A stretch of DNA of 64,000 bases from JAGPUQ01 sp036677085 (GTDB lineage: Bacteria; Pseudomonadota; Gammaproteobacteria; Pseudomonadales; Porticoccaceae). The notes beneath the pieces were generated by a model. That model was given only the letters and a program-made list of their open reading frames with translations, searched no databases and was not told the origin of the DNA. The first letter of the stretch is position 1; each line of letters opens with the position of its first letter. The position numbers were made by a program, and so were the translations under genes. Below, in pieces: positions 33,307-42,613 of this stretch. The DNA is taken from contig JAKFFI010000052.1 in the NCBI GenBank assembly GCA_036677085.1, positions 1 through 64,000 of the forward strand, read 5' to 3'.

Positions 33307-35070
33307 TCAGCGTGCCGCGCTGAGCGCGGTCACGGCCTGCTGGGTGGAAAGATGGACGCGGCTGGTGCCCAGGCGGGTCAGGAGTTCACCATTGCGCAGC
33401 CGATCGAGCACTGGCCCCTTGACTTCCGCCAGATGCAGCCGAATTCCGGCAGCGGACAGCCCGGCCTCGAAGCTTTCCAGCATTTCCAGCGCGCTGGCAT
33501 CGATATAGGCGACACCGGAAAAAACCAGCACCAGATCGCGCAGACCCTCCCGGTCGACGACCAGATTCTGCAATTCGGATTCAACCTTGGGCACATTGGC
33601 GAAATAGAGGTTTTCGTCGACCCGTACCAGCAACAGGCCGGGCCAGGTCTCGACCACATGGCGGTGGATGTTGCGGAAATGCTCGGTGCCGGCAATCCTG
33701 CCGACCACGGCGATATGGGGGCGGCTGGTGCGGTACAGGAACAGCACCAGCGCCAGCCCCACGCCGATCAACAGTCCGAGTTCGATTCCGAAGGCAAGTA
33801 CGCCGAGCAGCGTCGCGCCTTGGGCGGTGCCATCGCCGCGGTCGTAGCGCCAGGTGTGGCGCAATCCGGCGAAGTCGACGAGCTGCCAGACCGCGACCAC
33901 GATGATCGCCGCCAGCACCGCTTTGGGCAGGTCGGTGAGCAGTCCGGTGAACAGCAGCGTGGCGAGCGCTACCCAGCACGCGGTGACGATGGCGGCGATC
34001 TGGGTGCGGGCGCCGGCGTCGAAATTGACCATGGAACGGGCAAAACCGCCCGCCACCGGCATGGCACCGGCGCAGGCGGCGGCGATATTGGTAATCCCCA
34101 GGGCGCGCAACTCCTGGTCCGGATCGATCCGTTCGCGACGCCGGAACGCCAGCGCCTTGGCGACCGAAATGCTCTCCACATAGGCGATGAGTGCGATCAG
34201 TGCGGCCGATGGCAGCAGCGCGAGCCAGCCGGGTTGGGCAAGAAAGTCGAGCTGCAATCCGGGCAGGCCCAGGGGAACCGCCCCCACCACGGCCACACCC
34301 CAGCGCTCCTGTACGTCCAGCAGCATGGCCGCCGGGATCGCGGTGGCGACCACGACCAGAGGCGCGGTGCGACCGAGAATCGCAGCGGTCTGGGGCTTGA
34401 CGCCGCGCGCGGCGAGCAGCCGTACCAGGGGTTGGCGCGCGAACAGCAGCAATGCCATCGCGGTGAGACCGAAGCCGGCGGTGATCGTGTTGATGTTGCC
34501 GATCTGCCGCGCGACGGTTACCAGCACACCGAAAAAATCGGCATCCCGCGCTACGGCAATGCCGCTGAGCGCGGCCAACTGGGTGCCGATGATGAAGATC
34601 GCCGCGCCGGTGGTGAAACCCGACAGCACCGGGTGGCTGATGAAGGCGGTCAGCCAGCCCAGCCGCAACAGACCCAGAGCGAGCAGGATGAGCCCGGTGA
34701 GTGCGGAGAGGATCAGGGCGCCGGTGAGGTATTTGTCCGGGTCGCCGCCGGCGTAGGGCGTCAGCGCGGCGGCCACCATCACCGCGGCCACCGCTACCGG
34801 TCCCACCGCCAGCGTCCGGCTGGTGCCCAGCAGTGCATAGATCAAGGGCGGGACGATACTGGCGTAGAGTCCCACTTCGGGGGGCAGACCGGCGAGCAGG
34901 GCGTAGGCGAGCGCCTGGGGGATCAGCAGGATGGCGGTGATGGTCCCGGCCAGCAGATCCTGGATCAGACCGCCGCGATCCAGGGTGCGGAGATCGGCGC
35001 ACAGGGGCAGCGCCCGCCGGCAGCGGCGCAGCCAGGGATTTTCTTGGCGTGGGGCGTCATCGGCTGCCAT
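33307..35070 (-). CDS. SulP family inorganic anion transporter with STAS domain
   Basis: A 587-residue transporter. About twelve hydrophobic helices fill residues 40-420, with the SulP signature ALAYALLAGLPPEVGLYASI near the start. The C-terminal STAS domain (about 450-570) includes ENLYFANVPKVE and VLVFSGVAYIDASALEMLES. The family moves sulfate, bicarbonate or other anions. It is divergent from the sulfide:quinone oxidoreductase gene, so sulfate export or uptake linked to sulfide oxidation is plausible. Confidence 0.9.
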   Translation of the reverse strand: MAADDAPRQENPWLRRCRRALPLCADLRTLDRGGLIQDLLAGTITAILLIPQALAYALLAGLPPEVGLYASIVPPLIYALLGTSRTLAVGPVAVAAVMVAAALTPYAGGDPDKYLTGALILSALTGLILLALGLLRLGWLTAFISHPVLSGFTTGAAIFIIGTQLAALSGIAVARDADFFGVLVTVARQIGNINTITAGFGLTAMALLLFARQPLVRLLAARGVKPQTAAILGRTAPLVVVATAIPAAMLLDVQERWGVAVVGAVPLGLPGLQLDFLAQPGWLALLPSAALIALIAYVESISVAKALAFRRRERIDPDQELRALGITNIAAACAGAMPVAGGFARSMVNFDAGARTQIAAIVTACWVALATLLFTGLLTDLPKAVLAAIIVVAVWQLVDFAGLRHTWRYDRGDGTAQGATLLGVLAFGIELGLLIGVGLALVLFLYRTSRPHIAVVGRIAGTEHFRNIHRHVVETWPGLLLVRVDENLYFANVPKVESELQNLVVDREGLRDLVLVFSGVAYIDASALEMLESFEAGLSAAGIRLHLAEVKGPVLDRLRNGELLTRLGTSRVHLSTQQAVTALSAAR

Positions 35071-35239
35071 GGGTAACCTCCGCTCGGGTAAAGTGGCGCG
35101 GCGATCAAACCCGGGCCCCGGACACCGTAAAATCAGCTCAGGAACGGTGGATGCATTGGTTATATTAGGTTTTTATTAATCAAGGCTGCAAGCTGGCCGT
35201 GCTCGCGGGAATCCGACCGCACAATCCAGGAGTTGTCCG

Positions 35240-36490
35240 ATGAATGACGCCCTCTCGCACCATGTAGTGGTTATCGTCGGTGGCGGTGCCGCCGGCCTCA
35301 CCGTGGCCGCGCTGTTGAAAGCCGCCCAGGCCGACCTCGACATCGCTGTCATCGAACCTTCCGAGCATCATTATTACCAGCCCGCCTGGACCCTCGTGGG
35401 CGGCGGTGCTTACCAGATCGAGAAAACCCGGCACGCTACCGCGCGCCATATGCCGGCCGGGGTCACATGGATCCGGGAGCGCGCCGTCGGTTTCGCTCCG
35501 GAGCACAACCGGGTGGCGCTCGCCTCCGGTGCGGAGGTGGAATACCGCTATCTGGTGGTGGCGGCCGGCCTCCAGCTCGACTGGGGCCGCATCGATGGTC
35601 TGGAGGAAACTCTGGGCAAGAATGGTGTTACCAGCAATTATCGCTACGATCTCGCGCCTTACACTTGGGAGTGCGTCCGCAATCTGCGCGCTGGACAGGC
35701 GCTGTTCACCCAGCCTGTGATGCCGATCAAGTGCGCCGGCGCGCCGCAGAAAATCCTCTATCTGGCCGCGGATCACTGGCGCCGGAACCGTGTCGACGCC
35801 GGGATGCATTTTTTCCTGCCGGGGCCGGCGATGTTCGGGATTCCGTTCTACGCGAGGGCGCTGGACAAAGTGGTCGCCCATTACGGCATCCAGCCCCACT
35901 TCGGGCACAACCTGGTGGCGGTGGACGGGGCCGCGCGGCGCGCCACTTTCGAGGTGACCAGCGGCGACAGCAAGCAGAGCGTCGAGCTGGCGTTCGATCT
36001 GCTCCATGTGGTGCCGCCGCAATCGGCGCCGGATTTCATCAAGACGAGTCCGCTGGCGGATGCCTCGGGTTGGCTCAGCGTCGACAAAAACAGCCTGCGC
36101 CACACCCGCTTCGAGAATGTGTTCGGGCTCGGCGACTGCACCACGACACCCAACAGCAAGACCGCCGCCGCCGTGCGCGCCCAGGCGCCGGTTGCGGTCG
36201 CCAACCTGCTGCAACGGCTCCACGGCAAGGGTGAGACCAAAAGCTACGACGGCTATGCGTCCTGCCCGATTACCACGTCCAGGGGCAAAATCATGCTCGC
36301 CGAGTTCCTCTACGACGGTGTGGTCGCGCCCAGTTTCCCCCTGGACCCGCGCATTCCGCGGCGCATGTACTGGTGGCTGAAAAAATACTATCTGCCGTTT
36401 CTCTACTGGCGGATGCTGGGCGGCAGCCTCGGCCTGGACTGGCATGCCGTGCGGGATTTTCCCGAGGCGGTGCCGGCCCTGACGCCCTGA
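35240..36490 (+). CDS. Sulfide:quinone oxidoreductase, type II-like
   Basis: A 416-residue FAD enzyme: N-terminal dinucleotide fold VVVIVGGGAAGLTVAALL, HHYYQPAWTLVGGG, RYLVVAAGLQLDWG, the redox Cys in MPIKCAGAPQKILYL, GLGDCTTTPNSKTAAAV for FAD, and a second Cys in YASCPIT. The PIKCAGAPQK block marks the SQR type that includes mitochondrial SQOR. A C-terminal amphipathic/hydrophobic region (WWLKKYYLPFLYWRMLGG) would dock to the membrane. It passes sulfide electrons to quinone. AGGAG precedes the ATG. Confidence 0.88.
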   Translation: MNDALSHHVVVIVGGGAAGLTVAALLKAAQADLDIAVIEPSEHHYYQPAWTLVGGGAYQIEKTRHATARHMPAGVTWIRERAVGFAPEHNRVALASGAEVEYRYLVVAAGLQLDWGRIDGLEETLGKNGVTSNYRYDLAPYTWECVRNLRAGQALFTQPVMPIKCAGAPQKILYLAADHWRRNRVDAGMHFFLPGPAMFGIPFYARALDKVVAHYGIQPHFGHNLVAVDGAARRATFEVTSGDSKQSVELAFDLLHVVPPQSAPDFIKTSPLADASGWLSVDKNSLRHTRFENVFGLGDCTTTPNSKTAAAVRAQAPVAVANLLQRLHGKGETKSYDGYASCPITTSRGKIMLAEFLYDGVVAPSFPLDPRIPRRMYWWLKKYYLPFLYWRMLGGSLGLDWHAVRDFPEAVPALTP

Positions 36491-36561
36491 TCCTGCCATG
36501 GCTGGCAGCGCGTCTGACGCGTGCATAGCCTGTTATCAACGGCTGTTTGACTGAGGTACCC

Positions 36562-38160
36562 ATGACGTCCCTGCTGATCTGGTCCTGGATGTTTTTGATT
36601 CTGTATATCGGCCTGATGCTGGGGCTGGGCTACCTGGGCATGCGACGGGTTACCGGCAGCGATGACTTTTCCACCGCGCGCAATGGCTATGGCATGTGGT
36701 TCCTGGGGCTTGCGATGACCGCGACCACCGCCTCCGGCGCCACTTTTCTCGGTATTCCCGGGCTCGGCTACAGCTACGGACTGCCCGCCGTGGGCTATGC
36801 GCTGCTCTACCCTTTTGCGGTCTACCTGGGCATCTGGTTGTGCTTCAAGCAGGTCCAGCGCACCGGCCACCATTTCGGCAATCGCTCCATCCCGGAATTC
36901 ATCGGCGATCGCTACCAGTCGGAGCCGCTGCGCATCGTGGTCGCGGTGTTTTCGCTGGTGCTGCTGTTCTATCTCGCCGCCCAGTTGCTGGCCGGGCTGG
37001 TGATGTTTCAGCAGTTGCTGGGACTCGACGCCGCCTGGGCGCTCGGGGTGACGGCCGCGGTGCTGCTGGTCTATGTGGTGCTCGGCGGCGCGCACGCCGA
37101 TATCCTCACCGATGGGATCCAGGGCGCCGTGATGCTGGTGTTGGCCGCCGTGATCATCGGCCTGTTCGCGTTCGGTGTCGGCGTGCCCGGCGGGCTCGCG
37201 GGTGTACTGGATCGCCTGGCTGCACTGGATCCCCATACGGTCAAGCTGTTCTACCCGGGTTCGTCGCTGTTCGATTCCTGGTGGGATTTGAGCGCCATTT
37301 TCCTCGCCCACTTGTCCCTTGGCATGCTGCCCCATATCGGCAACAAGATCTGGGCGCTGCGCGAGGGCGTCGGCCATACGCGCTTCATGCTGCTGTGTCT
37401 GATCTTCGGGCTGGTGCTGAGCGCGATGATCCTCGGCGGCCTGCTGGCCCGCGCCGTGCTGGGCGACCGCTTGCTGACGGCGCCCGGGGATCCCAACCAG
37501 GCGATTCCGGTGCTGCTGATCGAGGTCTTCCCGGCCTGGCTGGCGGCGCTGTTTGGCGCCGGCATTCTGGCGGCCATCATGTCCACGGCGGACGGCCTGG
37601 TGATCTCCACTTCCCAGGTGTTCGCCAACGACATTTACCGCCGCGGTCTGGTGCCGCTGCTGCATCCGCAGGCCACGCCGGCGCAGGTGGATCGCAATGT
37701 CCTGCGCATCAGCCGCTGGGGCGTGGTGGTGGTCCTGATCGGCGCCGCCTGGCTGGCCTGGGGCTCGATCGGCCAGAACATCGCGCTCATGGTGTGGGTG
37801 GGTCTGGGCGGGCTGATGGCGGCGCTGGTGGGCCCGCTCATTCTCGGCGCGTTCTGGCGCGGGGTAACGCGGCAGGGTGCACTGTGGGGATTTATCGCCG
37901 GCGCTCTTGCCTTTACCGCGTTGCGCCAGGCCTGGCTACCGGGCGGGGCGGTCGACGGCAATCCGCTGGCGCAGGCGCTGTTCTGGGTCGCCAGCCAGGC
38001 CGACAACCCGTTTGCCTGCACGACGATCGCCGAGGGCTTCTGCATCCTGGTGACGGTGGGGGTGTCGCTGGCGACCAGGCCGTTGCCGCAAGCCCATCTG
38101 GACCGTGTTTTTGGCGTCCAGCCCCCGACGATCGGGCTGGCGGGCGATCACAGCGCATGA
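36562..38160 (+). CDS. Sodium:solute symporter family protein
   Basis: A 532-residue membrane protein with about 13 hydrophobic helices. Family landmarks are an initial helix ending YLGMRRVTGSDDF, TTASGATFLGIPGLGYSYGL, the FGNRSIPEFIGDRYQSEPLR segment, and AIMSTADGLVISTSQVFAND, the SSS sodium-site region. The substrate is undefined (carboxylates, amino acids or sugars are all possible). ATG 36562 is preferred to TTG 36547. It begins 71 bases after the SQR stop. Confidence 0.88.
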   Translation: MTSLLIWSWMFLILYIGLMLGLGYLGMRRVTGSDDFSTARNGYGMWFLGLAMTATTASGATFLGIPGLGYSYGLPAVGYALLYPFAVYLGIWLCFKQVQRTGHHFGNRSIPEFIGDRYQSEPLRIVVAVFSLVLLFYLAAQLLAGLVMFQQLLGLDAAWALGVTAAVLLVYVVLGGAHADILTDGIQGAVMLVLAAVIIGLFAFGVGVPGGLAGVLDRLAALDPHTVKLFYPGSSLFDSWWDLSAIFLAHLSLGMLPHIGNKIWALREGVGHTRFMLLCLIFGLVLSAMILGGLLARAVLGDRLLTAPGDPNQAIPVLLIEVFPAWLAALFGAGILAAIMSTADGLVISTSQVFANDIYRRGLVPLLHPQATPAQVDRNVLRISRWGVVVVLIGAAWLAWGSIGQNIALMVWVGLGGLMAALVGPLILGAFWRGVTRQGALWGFIAGALAFTALRQAWLPGGAVDGNPLAQALFWVASQADNPFACTTIAEGFCILVTVGVSLATRPLPQAHLDRVFGVQPPTIGLAGDHSA

Positions 38161-38185
38161 GGGCGACGCCCGGGAGATGACAACT

Positions 38186-38644
38186 ATGCGGCACTGGCTC
38201 TTCAAGACCGAACCCGAGACCTACAGCATCGCGGACCTGCGCCGTGAACAGCGCTGTGGCTGGGACGGCATCCGCAATTATCAGGCGCGCAACCGGCTGC
38301 GCGACGAGGTCGCGGTGGGCGATGCGGTGCTGATCTACCATTCGAGTTGCGCCGAGCCGGCCGTGGTCGGGCTGGCCGAAGTGTGCGGCGCGGCGCGCGC
38401 CGACCCCTGTCAGTTCGATCCGGAGGCGCGCTATTACGACCCCAAGGCTACCCCCGATAAGCCCCGCTGGGTGCTGGTGGATCTGCTGTTCAGGGAGGTT
38501 TTCGATACACCCCTGACCCTCAGGGCGATCAAGGCCGACGCCCTGTTTGCCGACATGGAGCTGGTCAGCAAAAGTCGGCTGTCGATCCAGCAGGTGGCGC
38601 CGGCGCAGTTCGACGCCATCCTGGATCGCTGCCGCGCCCGCTGA
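38186..38644 (+). CDS. EVE domain-containing protein
   Basis: A 152-residue protein filling a single EVE domain: MRHWLFKTEPETYSIADL, WDGIRNYQARNRLRDEVAVG, VLIYHSSCAEPAVVGLAEV, and DPKATPDKPRWVLVDL. EVE/PUA-like folds read modified bases in nucleic acids. ATG 38186 has GGGAG 8 bases upstream; an ATG at 38177 is the alternative. It lies in a run with the symporter and hydroxylase genes, probably one transcript. Confidence 0.92.
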   Translation: MRHWLFKTEPETYSIADLRREQRCGWDGIRNYQARNRLRDEVAVGDAVLIYHSSCAEPAVVGLAEVCGAARADPCQFDPEARYYDPKATPDKPRWVLVDLLFREVFDTPLTLRAIKADALFADMELVSKSRLSIQQVAPAQFDAILDRCRAR

Positions 38645-38650
38645 GCCGCG

Positions 38651-39487
38651 ATGGCTGATTGGCTGAGCGCGCACGAGTCGATGGTCCGGCTCGGCTGTTT
38701 CCTGGCGACGCTCACCGCCATGGCGCTGTGGGAAAGGGCCGCGCCCCGGCGTGCGCTCGCACTGCCCCGCGCCACGCGGTGGTTCAGCAACCTGGGACTG
38801 ATGGTGCTCGGCGGCCTGGCGGCGCGGCTGCTGGTGCCGGTGGTCGCCACTGGCGTGGCGCTGTTCGCGGCGCGCACGGGTTCGGGATTGTTCAATCAGC
38901 TTGCGGCACCCGCCTGGGTGGCGCTGCCGGTGTCCGTGGTGGTGCTGGATGCCGCGATCTACCTGCAACACCTGATGTTCCACGCCGTGCCTGTCCTGTG
39001 GCGGCTGCATCTTGTCCATCACGCCGACGTCGATTTCGATACCACCACGGGGGTGCGTTTTCATCCCATCGAGATCGTGCTGTCGCTGTTGATCAAGTTC
39101 GCCGTGATCCTGCTGCTCGGCCCGCCGGTGGCCGCGGTCATCCTGTTCGAAGTGCTGCTGAACGCGACCGCATTGTTCAATCACGGCAATGTGCGTCTGC
39201 CGCGCGCGCTTGATCGCGTGTTGCGCTGGCTGGTAGTCACTCCGGAAATGCATCGCGTCCACCATTCGGTTCACAGCGGCGAGACCAACAGCAACTTCGG
39301 CTTCAACCTGCCCTGGTGGGATCGTCTCTGCGGTACCTATCGGGATCAGCCGCGCGATGGCCATACCGGAATGGTCATCGGACTGCACGAACCCCGCGAT
39401 CCCCGCCAGGTGGCACAGCTGCCCGGAATGCTGCGGCTGCCGTTTTTGCGGGCAGGTGCGGGCTATGCGATCAATCAACGCGACTGA
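38651..39487 (+). CDS. Sterol desaturase/fatty acid hydroxylase family protein
   Basis: A 278-residue integral membrane di-iron enzyme with four or more helices and the histidine boxes HLMFH, HLVHHAD, and HRVHHSVHSG; NHGN provides another His. The family hydroxylates or desaturates lipids and small hydrophobic substrates. It starts 6 bases after the EVE stop. Nothing suggests truncation. Confidence 0.9.
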   Translation: MADWLSAHESMVRLGCFLATLTAMALWERAAPRRALALPRATRWFSNLGLMVLGGLAARLLVPVVATGVALFAARTGSGLFNQLAAPAWVALPVSVVVLDAAIYLQHLMFHAVPVLWRLHLVHHADVDFDTTTGVRFHPIEIVLSLLIKFAVILLLGPPVAAVILFEVLLNATALFNHGNVRLPRALDRVLRWLVVTPEMHRVHHSVHSGETNSNFGFNLPWWDRLCGTYRDQPRDGHTGMVIGLHEPRDPRQVAQLPGMLRLPFLRAGAGYAINQRD

Positions 39488-39490
39488 TTT

Positions 39491-39546
39491 CAAGAACGCG
39501 TCCGAAACCCGTAAATCGGGCGTTCCGTTGCGCGGGCGCGTTCTTG
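39491..39546. repeat. Nested inverted repeat after the hydroxylase gene
   Basis: Arms 39491-39504 (CAAGAACGCGTCCG) and 39533-39546 (CGGGCGCGTTCTTG) pair at 13 of 14 positions. Inside the loop CCCG/CGGG (39508-39511 with 39517-39520) makes a second hairpin. There is no T run, so it may be a processing or factor-dependent stop site, or a relic of a mobile-element end. Confidence 0.65.
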
Positions 39547-39706
39547 ACTACTCTGGGATGCTCGTACCAATCTGGTTCCATTAACAGGTAGGCGAACAAT
39601 TCGCGAACGGAGTTGGATTATTGCGAGTATCCCCGGAGCATGCCGCGCTGGTTCTGCCTATACTTTCGAGCGTATTGGCCATGGTTACGGTGACAGGAAT
39701 GCGCCC

Positions 39707-42595
39707 ATGGAAAGCACAACGATAAAACGGCTGCTGTTGGTGCGCGACAACAGGGGCGAAGCCGTCGTCCAGCTCAAGAAGTCGCTGCGTGAAGTGCTAG
39801 GCGACGTCGCGAAAGCCTACCCTGGCCTTGCTGATGGTGATGTCTTCGACGCCGATACCGAAACCGCGCTGCGCGCTTGGCAGGCGGCAGTGGGGCTGGT
39901 GGCCGATGGCATTGCCGGTCCCCGCGTGCAGACCGCACTTGGACTGATGCCACCCGCAAACTTTGTCGTCAGCCTCGATACGGCGACGGTAAGCAAGCTG
40001 TTTCCGTTCACCCGATCAACCGCTATCGCCAACAATCTGCCCTATGTGGCCGCCGCGCTCGCGGCTTTCGGTCTGACCGACCCGGATATGGTCGCTGTTG
40101 CGCTCGCTACCATCCGTGCGGAAACCGAGAGCTTTGTGCCCATCGCCGAGCTGCCCTCGCGCTTCAACACACTGGCCGGTCTGCCACCCTTCAGCGCCTA
40201 CGAGGCCACCACCCGGCTCGGCAAACAGCTCGGCAACAAGGAACCCGGCGACGGCAAGCGCTACTGCGGACGCGGCTATGTGCAATTGACCGGGCGCGCC
40301 AACTACGCGCGTTACGGCGCGGTGCTCGACATCGCGCTGGCCGAAAATCCTGACGCCGCCTGCGCGCCGGAAGTGGCGGCCTGTCTGCTGGCGGCCTTTA
40401 TGGACGCGAACCAGGATCGCCTCCGCAAGGCGCTGGCAGCCAATGATCTGCGGGCCGCACGCAAGGTTGTGAACGGTGGCAGTCACGGACTGGTGCCCTT
40501 CTCCGAGACCTTCACCAGGGCCCGCGCCATCTGGGCGGAAGCGACGGCGATGGCTGCGCCCGCTCCTGGGCCAACGGGAGCGCGGCGCAAGGCGCCAGCG
40601 GCACCCGCCCCCGTCGCGCGCAGGGCCAGGCTGGATGTCAACCCCGATCCCCGGGATCTGCGTGACCGCGCCTACATCCCGCCGCCGCGCAGTCTGCCGC
40701 AGGTGCTTCCCGCCGACGCCGACATCGCCCGCTTTCTGGGCCACTATACCCAGGCCAGGCTCATTCTCGATCAGGGGCAAGAGGGTGCCTGCACCGGTTT
40801 TGGCCTCGCCTGTGTGATCAATTATCTGCGCTGGCGCGCCGCCGGCATGCCCAAGCGTTTCGCACGGATCAGTCCGCGCATGCTGTATCACTTCGCGCGC
40901 CGCTTCGACGAATACGAAGGCGAGAATTACGAGGGCTCGAGCTGCCGCGGCGCACTCAAGGGCTGGTACCACAACGGCGTCTGTCATGAAGCCAAGTGGG
41001 ACTACCAGCCGGGGATCGACAATCTGCCGGTGCCGGGCTGGGACGCTGAAGCAATAGAGACCACGCTCGGGGTCTACTACCGCATCGAGCGTCAGTCGAT
41101 CACCGACTTGCAGGCGGCGATTCAGGAAGTCGGCGCGATTTATGTGTCGGCGAATACCCATGCCGGCTGGGATGGGGTTGCCAGCGCCAAAACCCCGGCA
41201 TCGCACGCCGATCTCCCCGTCATCGACTTTGACGGCGCGCCCTCCCGCGGCGGCGGTCATGCCTTTGCGCTGATCGGATTCAACCGCACCGGTTTCGTGA
41301 TTCAGAATTCCTGGGGCCCCCAATGGGGTACCGGTGGCTTCGCCGTGCTCAGCTACGCCGACTGGCTCGCCAATGGCATGGATGCCTGGGTCGCCGCCCT
41401 CGGCGTGCCGGGCGTGGTTGCGGGGCGGTTCGCAACCAACGCGACCGCCGCCGGTCGCGCCGCCGCTGCACCCGCTGACTGGTGGGGCGAGGAAACCGCG
41501 TACCAGCACAGCATCGTGCTCGGCAATAACGGTCGCGTGAACCATTTCGACACCGTCGATGGCGTCAATCGCACCCTGCATCACCAGGCCGCGGTGCTCC
41601 CAGACGATTGGTTTCGCGCGTCCGACCACGACCGCAAGCGGCTTGTCATCTACGCCCATGGCGGCCTCAACAGCGAAGCCGATGCGATCAAGCGCGCCCG
41701 CGCGATGGGTCGCTACTTCCTGGCCAACGGCTGCTATCCGCTGTTTCTGGTATGGAAGAGCGGGCTGCTGGAATCGATCGGCAACGCGTTGGTGGACAAG
41801 GTTCCCGGCGCCGCGCAAAGGGTGGGTGGCTTCGCGGACGCGGTGACCGACCCCGTCATCGAGAACACCGTCGGCCGCTTTGCGGCGCGGCCGCTGTGGA
41901 GCGAAATGAAAGAGAACGCCGAGCTGGCCGCGCGCAGTGGCCGGGGTGGGGATCTGCTGAGCGATGCGTTGAAGGCGCTCGCGAGTGGCTGGGGCGATGC
42001 CTTCGAACTGCACCTGGTCGGTCATTCCGCGGGTTCCATCGCACTCGGCCGGCTGCTCGCCAATTTCGCCGGCAAGGATCTCGACCGCCACGTCCGCTCG
42101 GTCCACCTGTATGCGCCCGCCTGCACGGTGGAATTCGCCAACCGCTATTACGCCGCGTCGCCGGCGATCATGGACAATCTCTACCTCGACATCCTTTCGG
42201 ATCGCCGTGAGCAGGACGACAACGTCGTCTCGATCTACCGCAAATCCTTGCTGTATCTGGTGTCGAACGCACTGGAGGCGGACAAGCGCATGCCGATTCT
42301 CGGGCTCGCCAATGTCTTTGATCGCGACTACCGGGGCTGGGACGGATCACCCAACACCGCCGAGGCCCTGGCCAACTGGCGCCACGCAGCGGACGTTCAC
42401 CGGCTGGAAAGGCGTCTGACCTGCCACGACAACAGCTGGTTTTTCGCGCGGCGCGGCGCAGTCAATGCCGCGGACAAACTCGAGCGCGCCGCCCACGGTG
42501 GTTTCGACAACGATATCGATGTGGTCGGTAAAACGCTGGCACGCATCACCGGCGCTGCGCTGAGCTTGCCGATCACCGATCTGGTGGGTTTCTAG
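39707..42595 (+). CDS. Four-domain peptidoglycan-binding/GH19-like/papain-like/alpha-beta-hydrolase protein
   Basis: A 962-residue chimera with no signal peptide. Residues ~1-80 form a peptidoglycan-binding domain (FDADTETALRAWQAAVGLVA, DGIAGPRVQTALGLM). About 86-275 is a GH19/lysozyme-like domain (candidate Glu139 in IRAETES; KRYCGRGYVQLTGRANYARY). A Pro/Ala linker follows. About 312-585 is a papain-like protease with Cys362 (DQGQEGACTGFG), His518 (GGGHAFALIGF) and Asn534 (IQNSWGPQWGTGG). About 620-900 is an alpha/beta hydrolase with Ser774 (HLVGHSAGS). All catalytic residues appear intact. Single open frame, sterile-looking border at 39488-39706, then DUF748 gene 18 bases downstream. It could be an envelope-degrading effector or a predatory/lytic enzyme; the role is inferred. 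Confidence 0.85.
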   Translation: MESTTIKRLLLVRDNRGEAVVQLKKSLREVLGDVAKAYPGLADGDVFDADTETALRAWQAAVGLVADGIAGPRVQTALGLMPPANFVVSLDTATVSKLFPFTRSTAIANNLPYVAAALAAFGLTDPDMVAVALATIRAETESFVPIAELPSRFNTLAGLPPFSAYEATTRLGKQLGNKEPGDGKRYCGRGYVQLTGRANYARYGAVLDIALAENPDAACAPEVAACLLAAFMDANQDRLRKALAANDLRAARKVVNGGSHGLVPFSETFTRARAIWAEATAMAAPAPGPTGARRKAPAAPAPVARRARLDVNPDPRDLRDRAYIPPPRSLPQVLPADADIARFLGHYTQARLILDQGQEGACTGFGLACVINYLRWRAAGMPKRFARISPRMLYHFARRFDEYEGENYEGSSCRGALKGWYHNGVCHEAKWDYQPGIDNLPVPGWDAEAIETTLGVYYRIERQSITDLQAAIQEVGAIYVSANTHAGWDGVASAKTPASHADLPVIDFDGAPSRGGGHAFALIGFNRTGFVIQNSWGPQWGTGGFAVLSYADWLANGMDAWVAALGVPGVVAGRFATNATAAGRAAAAPADWWGEETAYQHSIVLGNNGRVNHFDTVDGVNRTLHHQAAVLPDDWFRASDHDRKRLVIYAHGGLNSEADAIKRARAMGRYFLANGCYPLFLVWKSGLLESIGNALVDKVPGAAQRVGGFADAVTDPVIENTVGRFAARPLWSEMKENAELAARSGRGGDLLSDALKALASGWGDAFELHLVGHSAGSIALGRLLANFAGKDLDRHVRSVHLYAPACTVEFANRYYAASPAIMDNLYLDILSDRREQDDNVVSIYRKSLLYLVSNALEADKRMPILGLANVFDRDYRGWDGSPNTAEALANWRHAADVHRLERRLTCHDNSWFFARRGAVNAADKLERAAHGGFDNDIDVVGKTLARITGAALSLPITDLVGF

Positions 42596-42613
42596 CAATG
42601 CGCTGCCGGGATC

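Noticed and set aside
40016..42106. A 696-codon minus-strand open frame
   Set aside because: It is antisense to the four-domain enzyme, whose motifs are unmistakable; the minus frame has no recognisable domain.
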